Below, one piece after another: positions 13,401 through 24,127 of a stretch of 64,000 nucleotides of DNA (position 1 is the stretch's first letter; the number at the start of each line of letters is the position of its first letter). A program made the translations under genes and the position numbers. The DNA is from Patella vulgata (lineage: Eukaryota > Mollusca > Gastropoda > Patellidae): positions 46,487,501-46,551,500 of the forward strand of contig NC_065886.2 of the NCBI RefSeq assembly GCF_932274485.2, in the 5' to 3' direction. The notes beneath the pieces were generated by a model, which was not told the DNA's origin, ran no database searches, and was given only the letters and a program-made list of their open reading frames with translations.

Positions 13401-16400
13401 AGGTAATTTTAAAGGAGCTAATATTAAATAATAATATTCAAAATTTAAAACACAAATTATAATTCAATCAATATTGATCAATTTCAATCAATATTGGTGT
13501 TGTAATCTTGTCGTGAAACTATAGGTTCATAATATGCAATATTTAAGACACAATAAACATTTTATAATCAGTACACGATTCGTGTACCCTATGGTTTCGG
13601 TTGCCATTTTGTAATGAACAAATAAAAACATATCCTACAACACAATGTGGAAGTAATTAGTAAAGTCTAATTCACAAACGACAAAATAATAATTTAAAAA
13701 CGTGTAGAATGCACTAAGTGTAAACGACTGCCGTTCAATTTGAACTGTTCACGTGTTTCACAGAACATAAATGATTAGAAATTACAATATTTTATTTCCA
13801 AAATTGAATATAAATCACTTTACATACATTTATATTACATAATATGTGCTTTTAGAACCATTTTTATCTATTTCGGGCTTCAAAAAAAATAGAATCATGC
13901 GCACTTGAAGATATAACAATAGAACAATAGTCCTAAAAAAGTCTATTATGAATTGATTTTGTTTGTCATCTACAGTCATAGGCGTACGGGCCCGACGAAT
14001 GTTTGCGGGGCTGATCTGAAATGCCCGAAAACATTTCTGTTTACAGACGGCCGCACCGTTCATCGCCGGTTTTCTCCCACTGCTAAAGCCCCCTACGCGC
14101 AAGCGAATTATTGAAATAAAATTAAACCATACGTTAGTGCCGAAATGACCTAGTTTGTGTCGAGTGAACGTTAAACCCCATTTCGCTCTCTCTCTCTCTC
14201 CCTCTCTCACCGTTCATCAGCCAGAGACGAAGACGTGGAATTTATCGTGTAGAGTCCTTCCCCGGAACATTTGGAAAATTTGACGGCCCCATAAACGCGT
14301 TTTCCTGCTATTGAACTGTCCGTGAAGTGGTCTAATGAAGCCTAACCGACCTGGTGGCTGATGTGAATTTCATTCAACCATTCAGTCGTTTACAGTCCAC
14401 GGAGACGCGACCTTAGGGAGAAAATTTAGAAAATTTAACGTCCGCAAACGCGTTTCCTGTAATTCTAGCCGTTAATACAGCAACTTCAACGTAGTCCAAT
14501 AATTGCCCATATCTTAGGTGGCTTTCTTGGATTCCAAACAACCAATCTATCGTTTAGTCCATGGAGCCGCGCTGTATGGGGGTCTCGCCCTCCCCGACAA
14601 AATTTAACCACTACAAATGCGTTTTTCTGCTATTTCAGCCCGTGAGTTAAGCATCTTCAAAGTTGTCCTATGGTTTTGCAACCGAAATCCCAGTCTATGC
14701 CAACCTGAACACCGATCACCCGATCAGATTGTTGCAGCTGCATTCACAAATAATAATAACTGATACCAGAAAAAGTGTCGCTCAAAGAAGGGTGGCTCCA
14801 GACAAAATGTTTTAATCCATAGCCGATTCACTACAAATTCACGGCACTCAATAAAACTAAAGTAAAATTAGTGTTTTATTTAATTTCGGACTCGTCATTT
14901 GACCAACCAGATGATATATTAATTTGTCACCGTACCCGTCTGCACGAAAAGCCAGATTGCCCGACATTTAGGGAGCAACAGCCCCGGCCCCTACCGGCTC
15001 GCACGCCTATGTCAGTGGTAATTTTAACATTGATTTTATGGACATTGCTGAACATTTCGTGGAAGTTTCAAAACAGGCGAAATATCGTCTTTCTATAGAA
15101 TAAATCTAACGAATATTATTTTTCAAAATATGTCGTAATACCAGACGTGTGTTATGAATTGCATCTATTCTGTGATGTTGTTTTTAACCTAGTCTTAATA
15201 TGGTGTTAGCCTAAACAAAGTTATTACCGGATGTGATATAGATTTAATACTCTATTTTTATAAGATGTCTACACGTAGTAAATCAAAGCAACAGATACAT
15301 TTGACTGCTCTACTTCTATAATATTTTCAGTATTAATCTATAATAATACTGAGATGAAATAAAAACTAACCACTGATTTGACTGGAAGTGCTAACAAGAA
15401 ATAATGTAGCTGGACATTTACAGATACGTAAAAATCAACAGCAATCCACTAAAGCCATAACATCTTTACTTTACAGTCACATGTAGCCACAACGGGGTAA
15501 AAAAAACACACAGTAACGCGTGGGCCACCTACGACATGGGACGTCACCGTATTGCTGTGTGTTGGATCCTTATTCAGGCCCCAGGCCCCCACCACCACCC
15601 ACCCACCCGCGGGCACCTTCCATTTCATTATAGCTTCCAGCATACGTATATTTTGAATTTAGGAATCCTGTGAGAGACAGCGTCCAATATTGTCCCACTG
15701 TTGATGGTTTGTTGAAAGATCGGCAGAGAGGGTTGGCCATTCAATCACTGCCACGTGTCCATAGAGACATCAGATCTAGATGGGGTGTGAAAGGTGGGAC
15801 GAGGTTAAGTTCAACGCAAGACCGTCTGGAGAAAACCCGCAGAATTTATTAAGGACAACTTACTCCATATTTCCGAAAAGCGGGTGATAGATCTCTAGAC
15901 ACTAGTATCAATAACCTTAGAATCTTACAATAAATATGGTCCCACAATGTACATAGGCATACTACGAACCTAGATGCAATCCACTAGCCGCAAGTCTTCT
16001 AGTTCCCTACGTTTGCATGACAGCAGATGACATTTGATAAATATTATAGTGAAAACAACTTCTACGGAAATGTCAAATCTAACAATTTATAGTGCAAAAA
16101 TACCATGTTATTGTAAATTGCTATATTGTGAAATTACAGTTATGATGAATCTCCTAATATTTTTACAAGTCAAAGAATCACAAAGAAACCGGTAAACTGT
16201 TAAACAAGAAGTTTTCGATCACTTCATTTTTTTTTTTTACTTTCATTCTTAACAGGAAATCATGTAAATTACTAATGGACGATAGTTGTCAGTAAAAACA
16301 TATTTAAGAGTCACATCAAGGAAGATATTTACAAGATGATAGGGAATTTAAAGAAATGTCTGAGAACGGATTATTTGTAAAGTTATCTTAATAATATGTT

Positions 16401-19400
16401 TCCGTTCCATGCATTACTTTCGGATCTCTTTACGATTACAATTATAATATTAAAACATCATTTGGTTAATATTACAATTCACCTGATTACACCGGAATGA
16501 TTTAGTGCAGAATTTCTGGACACGGGCCTTATTAAGAGTTCGGGAGCCGCGGTGGCTCAGTGTATAAGGTATTGGTTTATTAAGCAGGACATCCCGGAGT
16601 CGATTCCTATGTCGGCCGAGAATGTTCCCACGGATCGATCCAGATGTTGGACAAGAAAATTCACTGGGATTTTCTCCTTGTCAGTGGCGCAGGATGGATG
16701 GCCTGGCAACGAACAGCGTCTAGTCGATCCGATGTGACCAAAACCCGAGGTCCCGTGTACGTAAAAGGACCGTTGACAGTTGGAATTCGAAATAAGAGTC
16801 GACCGTAGTGCCGCTGTCCGGGCACATGTCTGTCTTCGTTAACCCGGATGGTGCAGAAATGCAAGACGTTAAACCCCATTTCACTTGCCATTGAACACGC
16901 CAAAGATAAATATATGCGGGTATATTAGTGTATCCCTATTGATGACGACGCTCTTCTTAAGAAAGTGAGCCTTATATCCCAAAATGTACAGATGCAATAC
17001 AGTACCGCTATAGTTATATTCACTGAATTGTCAATATCGTGTCTTATATTAAATATTCACAAATATTCCCCACTTCGAATAGGAAATAATATTTGAAATT
17101 CAAATGTTGTCATTGTCGACATGACGTCCGATCACGAGATACAACCCTGTCGATTATATTAATACAAAATATACAGAATATAGCGAATCTCCATACAGTT
17201 CATCAACACGGCTAGATACGGTCACATTGACCTGTGTGTGTAAGGCGGTCTTCTGTTGACTAAATGTACCATCGAATTCTAACTGTCACGAAATTATTTA
17301 CGGCACGTCAATGTGTACATGGGTATGAATCTATTTTTCGTACCACTCGAACGACTAGACATCGTGTCCTGTGTATTTCCAGTGCAATCATACTAAATTT
17401 CATTGAAACAATATAGATAGTATCATATATGTTGCAGAAAGATAAAGCATACAACATGCATAACTGCTTCTAGCAAATCTAGTTTGAATACAGTGTACAT
17501 GTTTGGTTAAAATGCGCATGAGGGGTAGCATTTTCACGAAGCTTCGCGAAGGGAAGCGTATGGATAGAACTTTGATATTTTAATATTCCATTTCCCTATA
17601 CCACACCCCACCACACCCCACCCGAAGAATACACTTCTGTAGACTATCATCTAACAAAGCACTGTAATTTGAAGAACGAGAAAATTGGCATCATGATTAT
17701 CTCCAGGGCTGAAATGCGGTGGGACAGAATAAAACCAATTTTGATTACAACTCGAGTCAATTGGCTTACAGACGAATGAAGAATAAAAATGCATTAGAGG
17801 CTATGACGTATCTATAGCTTTACACCAATTAGATTTGCTTTTACATACGAGACAAGAAACTTACGGGCATAATTCCACTTCGATGTATCTGTCGTCATCA
17901 TTGAGGAGAAATAATTCGACAACTGAAAAAAAGAAGAATTATTATGTTGTCAAAGGAAGAGTTGTTAGGAACCGACAATAATCTTCAATTTATTTATAAA
18001 CCCATTTCTGATTAATCGATGCATGTCTTACTATTAATTTAATATTTGCAATCAATAGAAAATGAAATGAAAGGGGGTTTAACCTCCAACTTTTCTGCAC
18101 TCGGCTAATATAGAGGGGTATACAACATGGAGATGGCATTTGAGGGAAGTTTTGACCGGACAGCGGCGCTACAGCCTTCTCTTATTTCGAATTTCAACTA
18201 TCAAAGTTTGTTTTACGTGCACGACAATCTGTACAATCCCCCCCCCTCCGTTTTTCGTACCATCGGAATAACTAGACACTGTACCGCTGACCAGAAGAAA
18301 CCACACCGAAAAATCCCGAGGAACCTACTCGGCTAACACTCGTTAGCTAGGCAATGCGCCGCCCTATAATCAAAAGAAGACTGGTGGTGGATTAAAACAC
18401 GTCTTATTATTAAAGAAGTTTTAGGGCTTTGTAAGTCTTTAACGGTAGCAGTAAAAATAAATTTCGATTTGGTGTTACTTGATTACCTAGTTACATGAAG
18501 CATAATCCAATAAGATTGTCCGCAAAACTATCCCCAGCCATTGCCGAGATATACACGTTTTAACTTATAACACACATTGTGAGTAGGCAGGTGGTGTATT
18601 ATGAGGTAAGTGTTTGAGTTTTGAATTTCATATTATTGCACATAATTTACATTTCATTGGTACTTTTTCCACTTTCTATAAATTACGAAACATTGTTTTA
18701 TTAAACATAGTTTGGCAGCCAGGGTAACATATCTTCACCACCAGCTTCCTTGTTTACACTTTCTTAACATACACAAGATTTGGACGCAAATGACCGGGGG
18801 CTAATCTGTAGAATCCAATACGAGTACTATAATATACTTTAATCATCAAATCCCGAAGATCTACATCGGTTTTGAATTTACCTATGAAGAATAAGTACAA
18901 GTACTTATGGGTGGGAGGGCGGCGACCGTGTGCGACGATAATATACAACATTATAGTGTCTGAAAATCAAATGCAGGAAGTATTTTTTGTTTGTGATTCC
19001 AGCATATGAAATCGATCGGCCCATAATTCGCTTAGAAATCGGATTAGTTAGCCTTCTTCCTGGTCTACGTCTGCGTATTTTCTACTCAACATTCGACAAT
19101 CATTTATTTTATTTTCACATCAAGTCACGAGGATATTATAAAAGGCTACATTGTCTGCTTTCATAGCTGATTTGTTCCAGATAGACAAGTAGATCACGTC
19201 TTCATTATACTTGGTGGAGTTGAAAAGTAGGACGATAAACCCTATTTCATTCCGTTTCACACTTTCCAACACGTAAAAAACTACTAAGAGTTATCGTGAA
19301 ATGGCCATATCTTAATGAGATGGGTGGTATAGCCTTAATGATACCCTTGCAGAGAGTCCCTATTTAGGTCCTTCTTAAATTTTTATCGTTAAGGAAATAA

Positions 19401-22400
19401 CTTAAAAGAATTTATGAATATTATGTTTAATTAACTCCGGAGGTTGACTGCAAAAAGAAACTCGGTGGTGCGAGTCCGGTGGATAATATTTTTATATAGA
19501 TTACAAGACACTTTCGGCGCTTCATTTTCAAATACTAAGTTTTCTGTTCCATACTAAAATAATTAATAATGTGAGACAATTCAGTGTTGTTATTGTGCAT
19601 GTACACGTTATAAACTAGCAATTATAAAAGAGTACATATATTCCACAGTGATGTGTACTGTGTATTTCTAGTTCAAACAGTTTAAAGCTAATAAATTATT
19701 AATAACAACTTTCGCGTTTCGCTTACTCTAACCATTATCTAAGCAGAATTAAAAGTTGGATAGCTGGTTGTCTAGAAATAATGTTCGCCATCTTACATTC
19801 ACTTTGTAGGACAATGTCCTGTCACTTTATGAGACAATTTCCTTATAAACTCAGATCAACAAATTGAACAATATGAATGCTCATCTCTGGACTACTTAAT
19901 CAATCCTTAAAAGTGTATAAAAATAATGAAGTTTTTTTTTTACAATCAGTGTAATGTCTGAAGAGAGGTCCACAATGTTGATACAGTTTTTTAAAATAAT
20001 ATCAGCATATTTCAAGGCACGTTGACCTTTATTAAAACAAAGGCGCAAACTTACAAACTCAAATAATAAGTCTTGAATAAAATACACGTGAAACGAAAGT
20101 AGATCTTACGAAGTTCTTCTTTAACACATGAGTCAATATATATTATTATTAAAGTAACGATGCGCCATATGCATTTTTGCTAAAATATCATTTTTTTTAT
20201 TTAGTATTCAATTAAGAAAACAAAATCAAACTACCAATGCCAGATAATGTCCCTGCTTGGATTCAATCGGATTTAAAACAAGCCTACAAATAAATTTTCG
20301 CGGACAACCAAATGGCGGCGCGTTTATTACGTGAAGCACCATAGATCGATGAAATTTCAATTCCACATATCTTTGTAAATACTAACCGAATTGAACAAGT
20401 TTTGGACTGATAAATCCTATTCGAGATTCATCTTTCACAATATTGTAGTTTGCCAGGGATTCCAATAGCGCTAAAATGGCGCATTGGGGCTTTAAAATAT
20501 ATATACGCCTTCGAAGCTCAAATCGGAGGTTTCACATCCGAGTTGTGTCTTTGTTTTATTTAATGTGTTTTCGCTTGTGTTCAAAATACGCTAATGAGAT
20601 TAAACAGATGAAATGTCTTCTTTAATTTAATTTTCTGCTTTTTCGAAATATTAAACATAATAGTAGCTTAGGACAGTCAGCATATACAGAAATTGGCACC
20701 AAAAGCAGTGCCTAATTGATCGTACCATTTAAATTAGAGAATCAGCATTGCTATTGCCGCCTTTAAAATCTGTTTAGTCTAGGCCACTGTGACATTTTGT
20801 GTGATTCGTTACCAAAGAGTTTGGCCTTGTTGACCAAGTTTAAAGAGACATTAGTAACCTTGGGAGTAAACTATGTGTATCGCTTTACCTTGTAAATTTG
20901 GTTTCGATGCACCAACCCTATAATTTAAATAATTAGTAACTCCCCAACAGTTCAATACTTTTAAATTCGACAATGTTTGGATTACGGAGGCTATATGAAA
21001 TGCTTTTAAAAATGGTCAAGCGCAATTCGAAAAAACGGTTATCTCGATTATCTAGACGATATAACTAACTATGGTTAATCGCTCATAATATAAACCGCGA
21101 CCGGGATAAAGCGGGAAATGATATGATAAAGCGGGAAATGATATGATACGTGTCAATATTGTTGTAACATTGGGGGTGCTATCCATCCTCTCCATAACAA
21201 ATAACAGTAAGTACTACAATATACAACAATACCCCTTTCAGAATATTTCACTAGGCACTGTACTATTGCACCAGAACTTTTAAGGTAGATTATACTAAAT
21301 TGCCGGGTGATATTATATATTTACTAAAATCATTATGGAAATTAATAGCGCTTTGAATTTAATGTGCTGTTTATACGCATAGTCAACATCAAAAGTTGCC
21401 GTTCTTGGATCAGTAGCTAAACTAAGGTACCTAAGGCCGAAGCAACTTGGTTTAGCTATAAAGCCTTCCCAGCATTATTCCATCCATCCCGGCATTAGTC
21501 TGGCTATGTCACAGTCAATGGCGTAACCGGGGGGGGGGGGGGAGGCTCTTGGGTAAAAGAAATATTAGGGGCCCCTTGCAATTTGGGTTTTTTTTTTAGC
21601 TTTTCTTTTTCATGAATTTTCTTTCTTTCACAAAACTATTCAGTAGCACCGCGTTGTACTGTAAATGTAATCACGACTTTGTAATCTTTTAAAATGTCTT
21701 TTTTCTTCTTTACTATATTAGCATTAGAATTGCACACTAAGAGCTTTAGCTTTGCCAAATATATAAATAATATTATTTATATCCATCGCTTTGGCGGCAG
21801 CATTTCGAATTGATAAAAAGGCTAATTCATCCAGTCACTCTTGTGACATGGTCGGCTGCAAGTATGTCCATGATATGTCTTGATACATTTAAGTTTCGAA
21901 AAGGAACGCTCTGTCGACAGTGTGTGTGTGGGGTGGGGGGGGGGGTGGCTGAATGGTTAGCACGTGCGCGCTGTACCATAAAGTCTGTCATTGAGTCAAC
22001 TGGCGTGGTTTCGAATCCCCGGTTGCACGTGGCAAGGAGTAGGGTCTCCTGTCCATCTCGTGGGTTTTCTCCGGGTCCTCCGGTTTCCTCCCACTGCTAA
22101 AGACCCCTACGCGCAAGCGAATTATTGAAATAAAATTAAACCATGTGTTAGTCCCGAAATGACCTAGTTTGTGTCGAGTGGACGTTAAACCCCATTTCTC
22201 TCTCTCTCTCTCTGTCGACAGTGTCGTAGCAACGGTTACGGGCAAGACAATAAACAATGCACAAACTGTTGTCAATTCGGGCAGTGAAGACATTAACCGA
22301 GAAGAAATCAAGTTCTAAATAGGTAGTGCATATTTAAATATAACTTCAGTTTATAGTTCACTTGGTTGATTGCGGGTATATACTTTAGGATTTTACCGAC

Positions 22401-22858
22401 TATCGAATTAATATAGGTAGTGCATATTTAAATATAACTTCAGTTTATAGTTCACTTGGTTGATTGCGGGTATATACTTTAGGATTTTACCGACTATCGA
22501 ATTAATATATTAGGTTTCTTTGTAAAAATGTTTGCCATCCTTGGCCAATACGTGTGACGTCACTGGTCACAGTAAGACTTTTACTAACCAAAACCCTAAT
22601 TATTTTTTTGAATCTGGAAAGATATAAATATAGATTTTGATTTGTGTCTGTCAAACTTATATGAAATAGGTTATACCTTCATAATCCCACAGTTGAGGAA
22701 AGGGTAAACCACTGGGTCCATCAGGTGCTGGTGGATCTCCGAAATACGGTGCGTAAACTGAAAGCTTCAGATCACTTGTAGAATTTGGTGCTATTTTTAC
22801 TTTAACCGGTGCATGGTTTATACTTCCGCCATTCCAGCTTTGTGTGATGCAGAATTCC
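5125..22858 (-). CDS. C4orf33: UPF0462 protein C4orf33 homologue (five exons)
   Basis: This is the span of a host gene on the minus strand, made of exons 22858-22677, 17922-17865, 11569-11518, 7161-6974 and 5224-5125. All junctions are AG/GT and all phases agree: the spliced reading has no internal stop and ends at a natural TAG. It gives about 192 residues plus a few N-terminal ones; human C4orf33 is about 199. Matching landmarks, recalled rather than aligned, are DPPAP with LWDYEVVE, YIEVELCPHGQHLVLLLNG, LPPNV, FAIHGS, YEAL and HRLEFF. The family is widespread and its biochemical role is not established. I recall a predicted carbohydrate-binding-module-like beta-sandwich fold but am not certain. 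I see no signal peptide or membrane segment in these exons. Introns of 1.7-6.3 kb hold SINEs and MITEs. The first coding exon is uncertain (see 26034-26056). Confidence 0.87.
5690..5800 (+). repeat. M1 MITE fragment
   Basis: The right part of M1 is recognisable: TAATAAATGTCTAATTAATA, CCCGCAATAGGCGAATTTAG and CTCTTGCATTATGTA. The left part is absent. It lies within an intron of the C4orf33-like gene. Confidence 0.55.
5801..6973. other. Intron DNA, no repeat recognised
   Basis: AT-rich sequence between the last two exons of the C4orf33-like gene. The open frames of 60-78 codons here have no recognisable content, and I see no other structure. Confidence 0.6.
6974..7161 (-). CDS. C4orf33: C4orf33 homologue, fourth supported exon
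   Basis: 188 bp. The acceptor is TTTTTTATAG and the donor is GTAAGT. The exon starts in phase 0 with DELSIQYKASIEGSRWSGES and runs through LLPLEYLPPNVNRMN, FAIHGSENNRVYEAL and HPANTSFPDPD, leaving two bases (TT) for the split Phe. Human C4orf33 has, at the same place, a LPWSYFPPNV / FAIHGS / YEALYP series. This is the strongest family-specific block in the gene. The ATG inside this exon is not the gene start. Confidence 0.92.
7162..9411. other. Intron DNA, little recognised
   Basis: Part of the 4.4-kb intron of the C4orf33-like gene. Open frames of up to 89 codons look like chance: no motifs, and atypical composition for coding sequence. No repeat is identified with confidence. Confidence 0.5.
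9412..9590 (+). repeat. Telomere-like MITE, truncated copy
   Basis: It starts GGTTAGATCTATTTGATAAG and then carries a degenerate CCCTAA-rich core (ATCCCAACCCTAACG, CTAATGCTTACACGAACCC, CGTACCCTAACCTTATTTCC). It is colinear over ~180 bp with the fuller copy at 56136-56355 but lacks that copy's right inverted end. The CCCTAA strings are irregular, so this is a dispersed repeat rather than a telomere. Confidence 0.7.
9658..9728 (-). repeat. SINE-II 3' end fragment
   Basis: On the minus strand it reads AGTCCCGAAATGACCCAGTT, GTGTCGAGTGGACGTTAAAC, CCCATTTCTCTCTC: the SINE-II tail without the head. Confidence 0.75.
10424..10683 (-). repeat. SINE-II copy with (GA)n tail
   Basis: A (GA)n run of about 36 bases at 10424-10460 is the (TC)n tail of a minus-strand SINE-II. 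Then come CATGTGCGTAGGGGTCTTTA, GCAGTGGGAGGAAACC and the tRNA-like head (GCGCGCACGCGCTAACCATT, reverse of box A) ending near 10683. The segment with the shared GACGTTAAACCCC tail is missing, so this copy has an internal deletion. Confidence 0.8.
11370..11427 (+). repeat. SINE-I 3' tail fragment
   Basis: TCTTCATTAACCCAGTAAAA, GCAGAACAATAGGATGTTGA and ACACCATTTCATCTC resemble the SINE-I 3' end. No head is present. Confidence 0.55.
11518..11569 (-). CDS. C4orf33: C4orf33 homologue, third supported exon
   Basis: 52-bp exon. The acceptor is TCTTTTCAG and the donor is GTGGGT. One base completes the split Pro codon (CC|G). The rest reads HGQHLVLLLNGIRNIVK in phase and ends on a codon boundary. HGQHLVLLL is identical, as I recall it, to the human protein. 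It is too short for ORF-based finding and lies between two SINE-I tail fragments. Confidence 0.9.
11588..11695 (+). repeat. SINE-I, internally deleted copy
   Basis: A box-B-like GTTCGATCCTTGTGTTGACC is followed almost directly by AACCCAGTCGGAGCAGAAC and CACCATTTCATTTCATTT. The body is missing. Confidence 0.6.
12262..12430. repeat. Degenerate AT-rich minisatellite
   Basis: About five units of roughly 30-45 bp share ATATACTACAATATAAACAT with variants (ATACAACAATATAAACAT, TGTACTACAATACAAAGAT, ATACCACAATAGAAATAT). It lies in an intron of the C4orf33-like gene. Confidence 0.6.
13440..13850 (+). repeat. F2 family, single-arm copy
   Basis: Landmarks are AACACAAATTATAATTCAAT, GCAATATTTAAGACACAATA, the palindrome GTACACGATTCGTGTAC and TTATATTACATAATATGTGC. 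All recur in order at 62640-63040 and in the arms of the long inverted repeat at 46344-47280. No coding capacity. Confidence 0.65.
13976..15012. repeat. Possible element with inverted CATAGGCGT ends
   Basis: The left end is CATAGGCGTACGGGCCCG. The right end, reverse-complemented, is CATAGGCGTGCGAGCCGG. Between them are three degenerate segments about 155-175 bp apart (around 14270, 14426 and 14600) sharing AAAATTTAACG, AACGCGTTTCCTG and ATT-rich text. There is also a stretch, CCAGACAAAATGTTTTAA, that recurs at 24187. A SINE-II copy has inserted near the left end. The boundaries and family are uncertain. Confidence 0.4.
14065..14208 (+). repeat. SINE-II, 5'-truncated copy
   Basis: It starts at TCGCCGGTTTTCTCCCACTG and continues through CCTACGCGCAAGCGAATTAT, TGAAATAAAATTAAACC and AACGTTAAACCCCATTTC into a (TC)n tail. 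The body is close to the full copy at 21945-22213; the tRNA head is missing. Confidence 0.82.
15100..16540. other. Intron DNA, nothing recognised
   Basis: A GC-richer patch with a CACCACCCACCCACCC run lies near 15590. Otherwise I see no exon, repeat copy or structured element here. Confidence 0.5.
16541..16888 (+). repeat. SINE-I, near full-length copy
   Basis: The head is GAGCCGCGGTGGCTCAGTGT (box A TGGCTCAGTG) with box B-like GAGTCGATTCC. The body follows with GACAGTTGGAATTCGAAATA and GTGCCGCTGTCCGGGCA, and the tail is GACGTTAAACCCCATTTCA. It is oriented opposite to the host gene. Confidence 0.85.
17265..17370 (-). repeat. SINE-I body fragment
   Basis: ATCGAATTCTAACTGTCACG, TTACGGCACGTCAATGTGTA and CGAACGACTAGACA match the middle of SINE-I on the minus strand. 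Both ends are absent. Confidence 0.6.
17865..17922 (-). CDS. C4orf33: C4orf33 homologue, second supported exon
   Basis: 58-bp exon. The acceptor is CTTTTTTTCAG and the donor is GTAAGT. Two bases complete the split Val from the previous exon (G|TT). It then reads VELFLLNDDDRYIEVELC and leaves CC for the split Pro. The human counterpart is VVEAFFLND followed by YLEVELCP. Both flanking phases fit exactly. Confidence 0.92.
18058..18370 (-). repeat. SINE-I, degraded copy
   Basis: AATGAAATGAAAGGGGGTTT marks the tail. Then come GACCGGACAGCGGCGCTACA, TTTTACGTGCACGACAATCT and TTCGTACCATCGGAATAACT. The head is decayed near 18340-18370. The 69-codon open frame across it is SINE sequence, not a gene. 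Confidence 0.75.
18371..21944. other. Intron DNA, mostly unassigned
   Basis: I see a short SINE-I-like tail at about 19190-19262 (CTTCATTATACTTGGTGGAG ... TAAACCCTATTTCATTCC). There is also a 21-bp tandem duplication at about 21106-21148 (GATAAAGCGGGAAATGATAT twice) and homopolymer runs near 21531 and 21590. No exon was recognised. Confidence 0.5.
21945..22213 (+). repeat. SINE-II, full-length copy
   Basis: The tRNA-like head is GTGGCTGAATGGTTAGCACG (box A) with box B GGTTTCGAATCCC about 60 bases on, a spacing like a tRNA with a long variable arm. The body is TTTCCTCCCACTGCTAAAGA, CCCCTACGCGCAAGCGAATT, ATTGAAATAAAATTAAACC and ATGACCTAGTTTGTGTCGAG. The tail is GGACGTTAAACCCCATTTC plus (TC)n. 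It is the best copy of this family in the window. Confidence 0.88.
22321..22508. repeat. Perfect 94-bp tandem duplication
   Basis: Two adjacent units starting AGGTAGTGCATATTTAAATA at 22321 and 22415 look identical over all 94 bases and end GACTATCGAATTAATAT. Complete identity in intron DNA implies a very recent event or an assembly artefact. Confidence 0.92.
22677..22858 (-). CDS. C4orf33: C4orf33 homologue, first well-supported exon
   Basis: 182 bp. The acceptor is CTTTCTTCAAAG and the donor is GTATAA. One base closes a codon from an upstream exon. The exon then encodes 60 residues: EFCITQSWNGG, HAPVKVKIAPNSTSDLKLSV, YAPYFGDPPAPDGPSG and LPFPQLWDYE, leaving G for a split Val. Human C4orf33 reads FKIEHTWDG, KHEPVFIRL, SAPFFRDPPAP and LWDYEVVE at the same positions. 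It lacks an in-frame ATG, so the start codon is in another exon upstream. Confidence 0.92.
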
Positions 22859-22924
22859 CTTTGAAGAAAGAATAAATAGTCTACGTAACATGTTCCAGAA
22901 AAATGTTAAACATACGCACGAGCT

Positions 22925-23170
22925 AAATCTGCCAATTACAGGTCTTTCTTTAGACCTGAAATGTTATCTAAATTATTAATTAGACATTAATTAACTTATC
23001 CAGACCATAATAAACTCTCGATGGCATCGCTACCCTGTGATATTTACTGGAATAAAACCCGGCCTGCTGCTGATTAAATTTTAAAAAATGGATTATCGAG
23101 ACTATGTTTTTTATCGTACCGACTTTAGTAATGATAATCGAGGCTATGCCCAAAATTCAATCGCTAAACA
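22925..23170 (-). repeat. M1 MITE copy, minus orientation
   Basis: AGCTAAATCTGCCAATTACA, AATTAGACATTAATTAACTT, CCAGACCATAATAAACTCTC and AATGGATTATCGAGACTATG follow the M1 order in reverse. The right end is lost. Confidence 0.65.
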
Positions 23171-23891
23171 CTCTTATAGTGCGAACTACCAGATCCCAAA
23201 TAATCGCTGAAGGTCTTCAATAGATTTAACTGTCACTGAATAAATATAAACAAACAAAAGTAAAACGACCTTTTGTACATTTTAACATTTGAAATATACT
23301 GACAGCAGTGGCGTAGCGGACAAGTAGGGCTCCATGATGACAGTCCCCCCCCCCACCCTTCAGACCCAGTACCAAAAAATTAAAAGAGCAGTATACTACA
23401 TATTATGCATCACTATCTGACAATTTCTCGAGTTCTTTATGTTATTATTCTTCCACTCCGCTGTGGTCTTATACTAATTATTTCATTACTATCATTTTCA
23501 CGGTTATAGAACTTATAGTGAATCGCCCAGTCAGTAGTACCACTAGTGCGTGACCACGCCGTTGGGTTACAGACTGAACTTAGTGTTCTGTCAACTCTCA
23601 CAATTGACAAGCAGGTCTCTAGATTATGTCCCATTTCTTATTCTTTATAAGAATTTGCTCCCAGCAATGACCTCAAATGCCAGGAACTGGACTCAAAGTT
23701 TTAAGTAGGGGGGGGGGGGGCTTGACCGTACCGTAATATCAGGAAATTTGACCAGGCCAATAGTTTTATCCTTGATGTAGAATGTGTGTATTCTGATTGT
23801 TTTTTTATAGTCACAAGTAAAATCTGAAAATTCATCCTAGTTCAAAGGGAAATAACTCTTTTATTCTTGTCGTTCAGTTGTGTTTTGCAGA

Positions 23892-24122
23892 CATAGAGAG
23901 TGAGAGAAATGAGGTTTAACGTCAACTCTATACAAACTAGGTCATTTCGGGACTAACACATGGTTCATTTTTATTTCAATAATACGCTTACGCTAGGAGT
24001 CTTTAGCTGTGGGAGGAAACCGGAGGACCCGCAGAAAACCCACGAGGTTGGACGGGCGACCTTACTCCTTGTCAAACCTTATGATACAGCGCACACGTGC
24101 TAACCATTCGGCCATCCAACCC
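23892..24122 (-). repeat. SINE-II copy
   Basis: AGAGAGTGAGAGAAATGAGG, TTTAACGTCAACTCTATACA and AACTAGGTCATTTCGGGACT mark the tail and body. CTGTGGGAGGAAACCGGAGG follows, and the head (GCGCACACGTGCTAACCATT) lies at the right. Confidence 0.85.
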
Positions 24123-24127
24123 CCATC

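Noticed and set aside
13830-14210. 126-codon minus-strand open frame
   Set aside because: It runs through a SINE-II copy and flanking repeat DNA, with no protein motif.
21988-22311. 107-codon minus-strand open frame
   Set aside because: It covers the full-length SINE-II; the protein-like text is SINE sequence.
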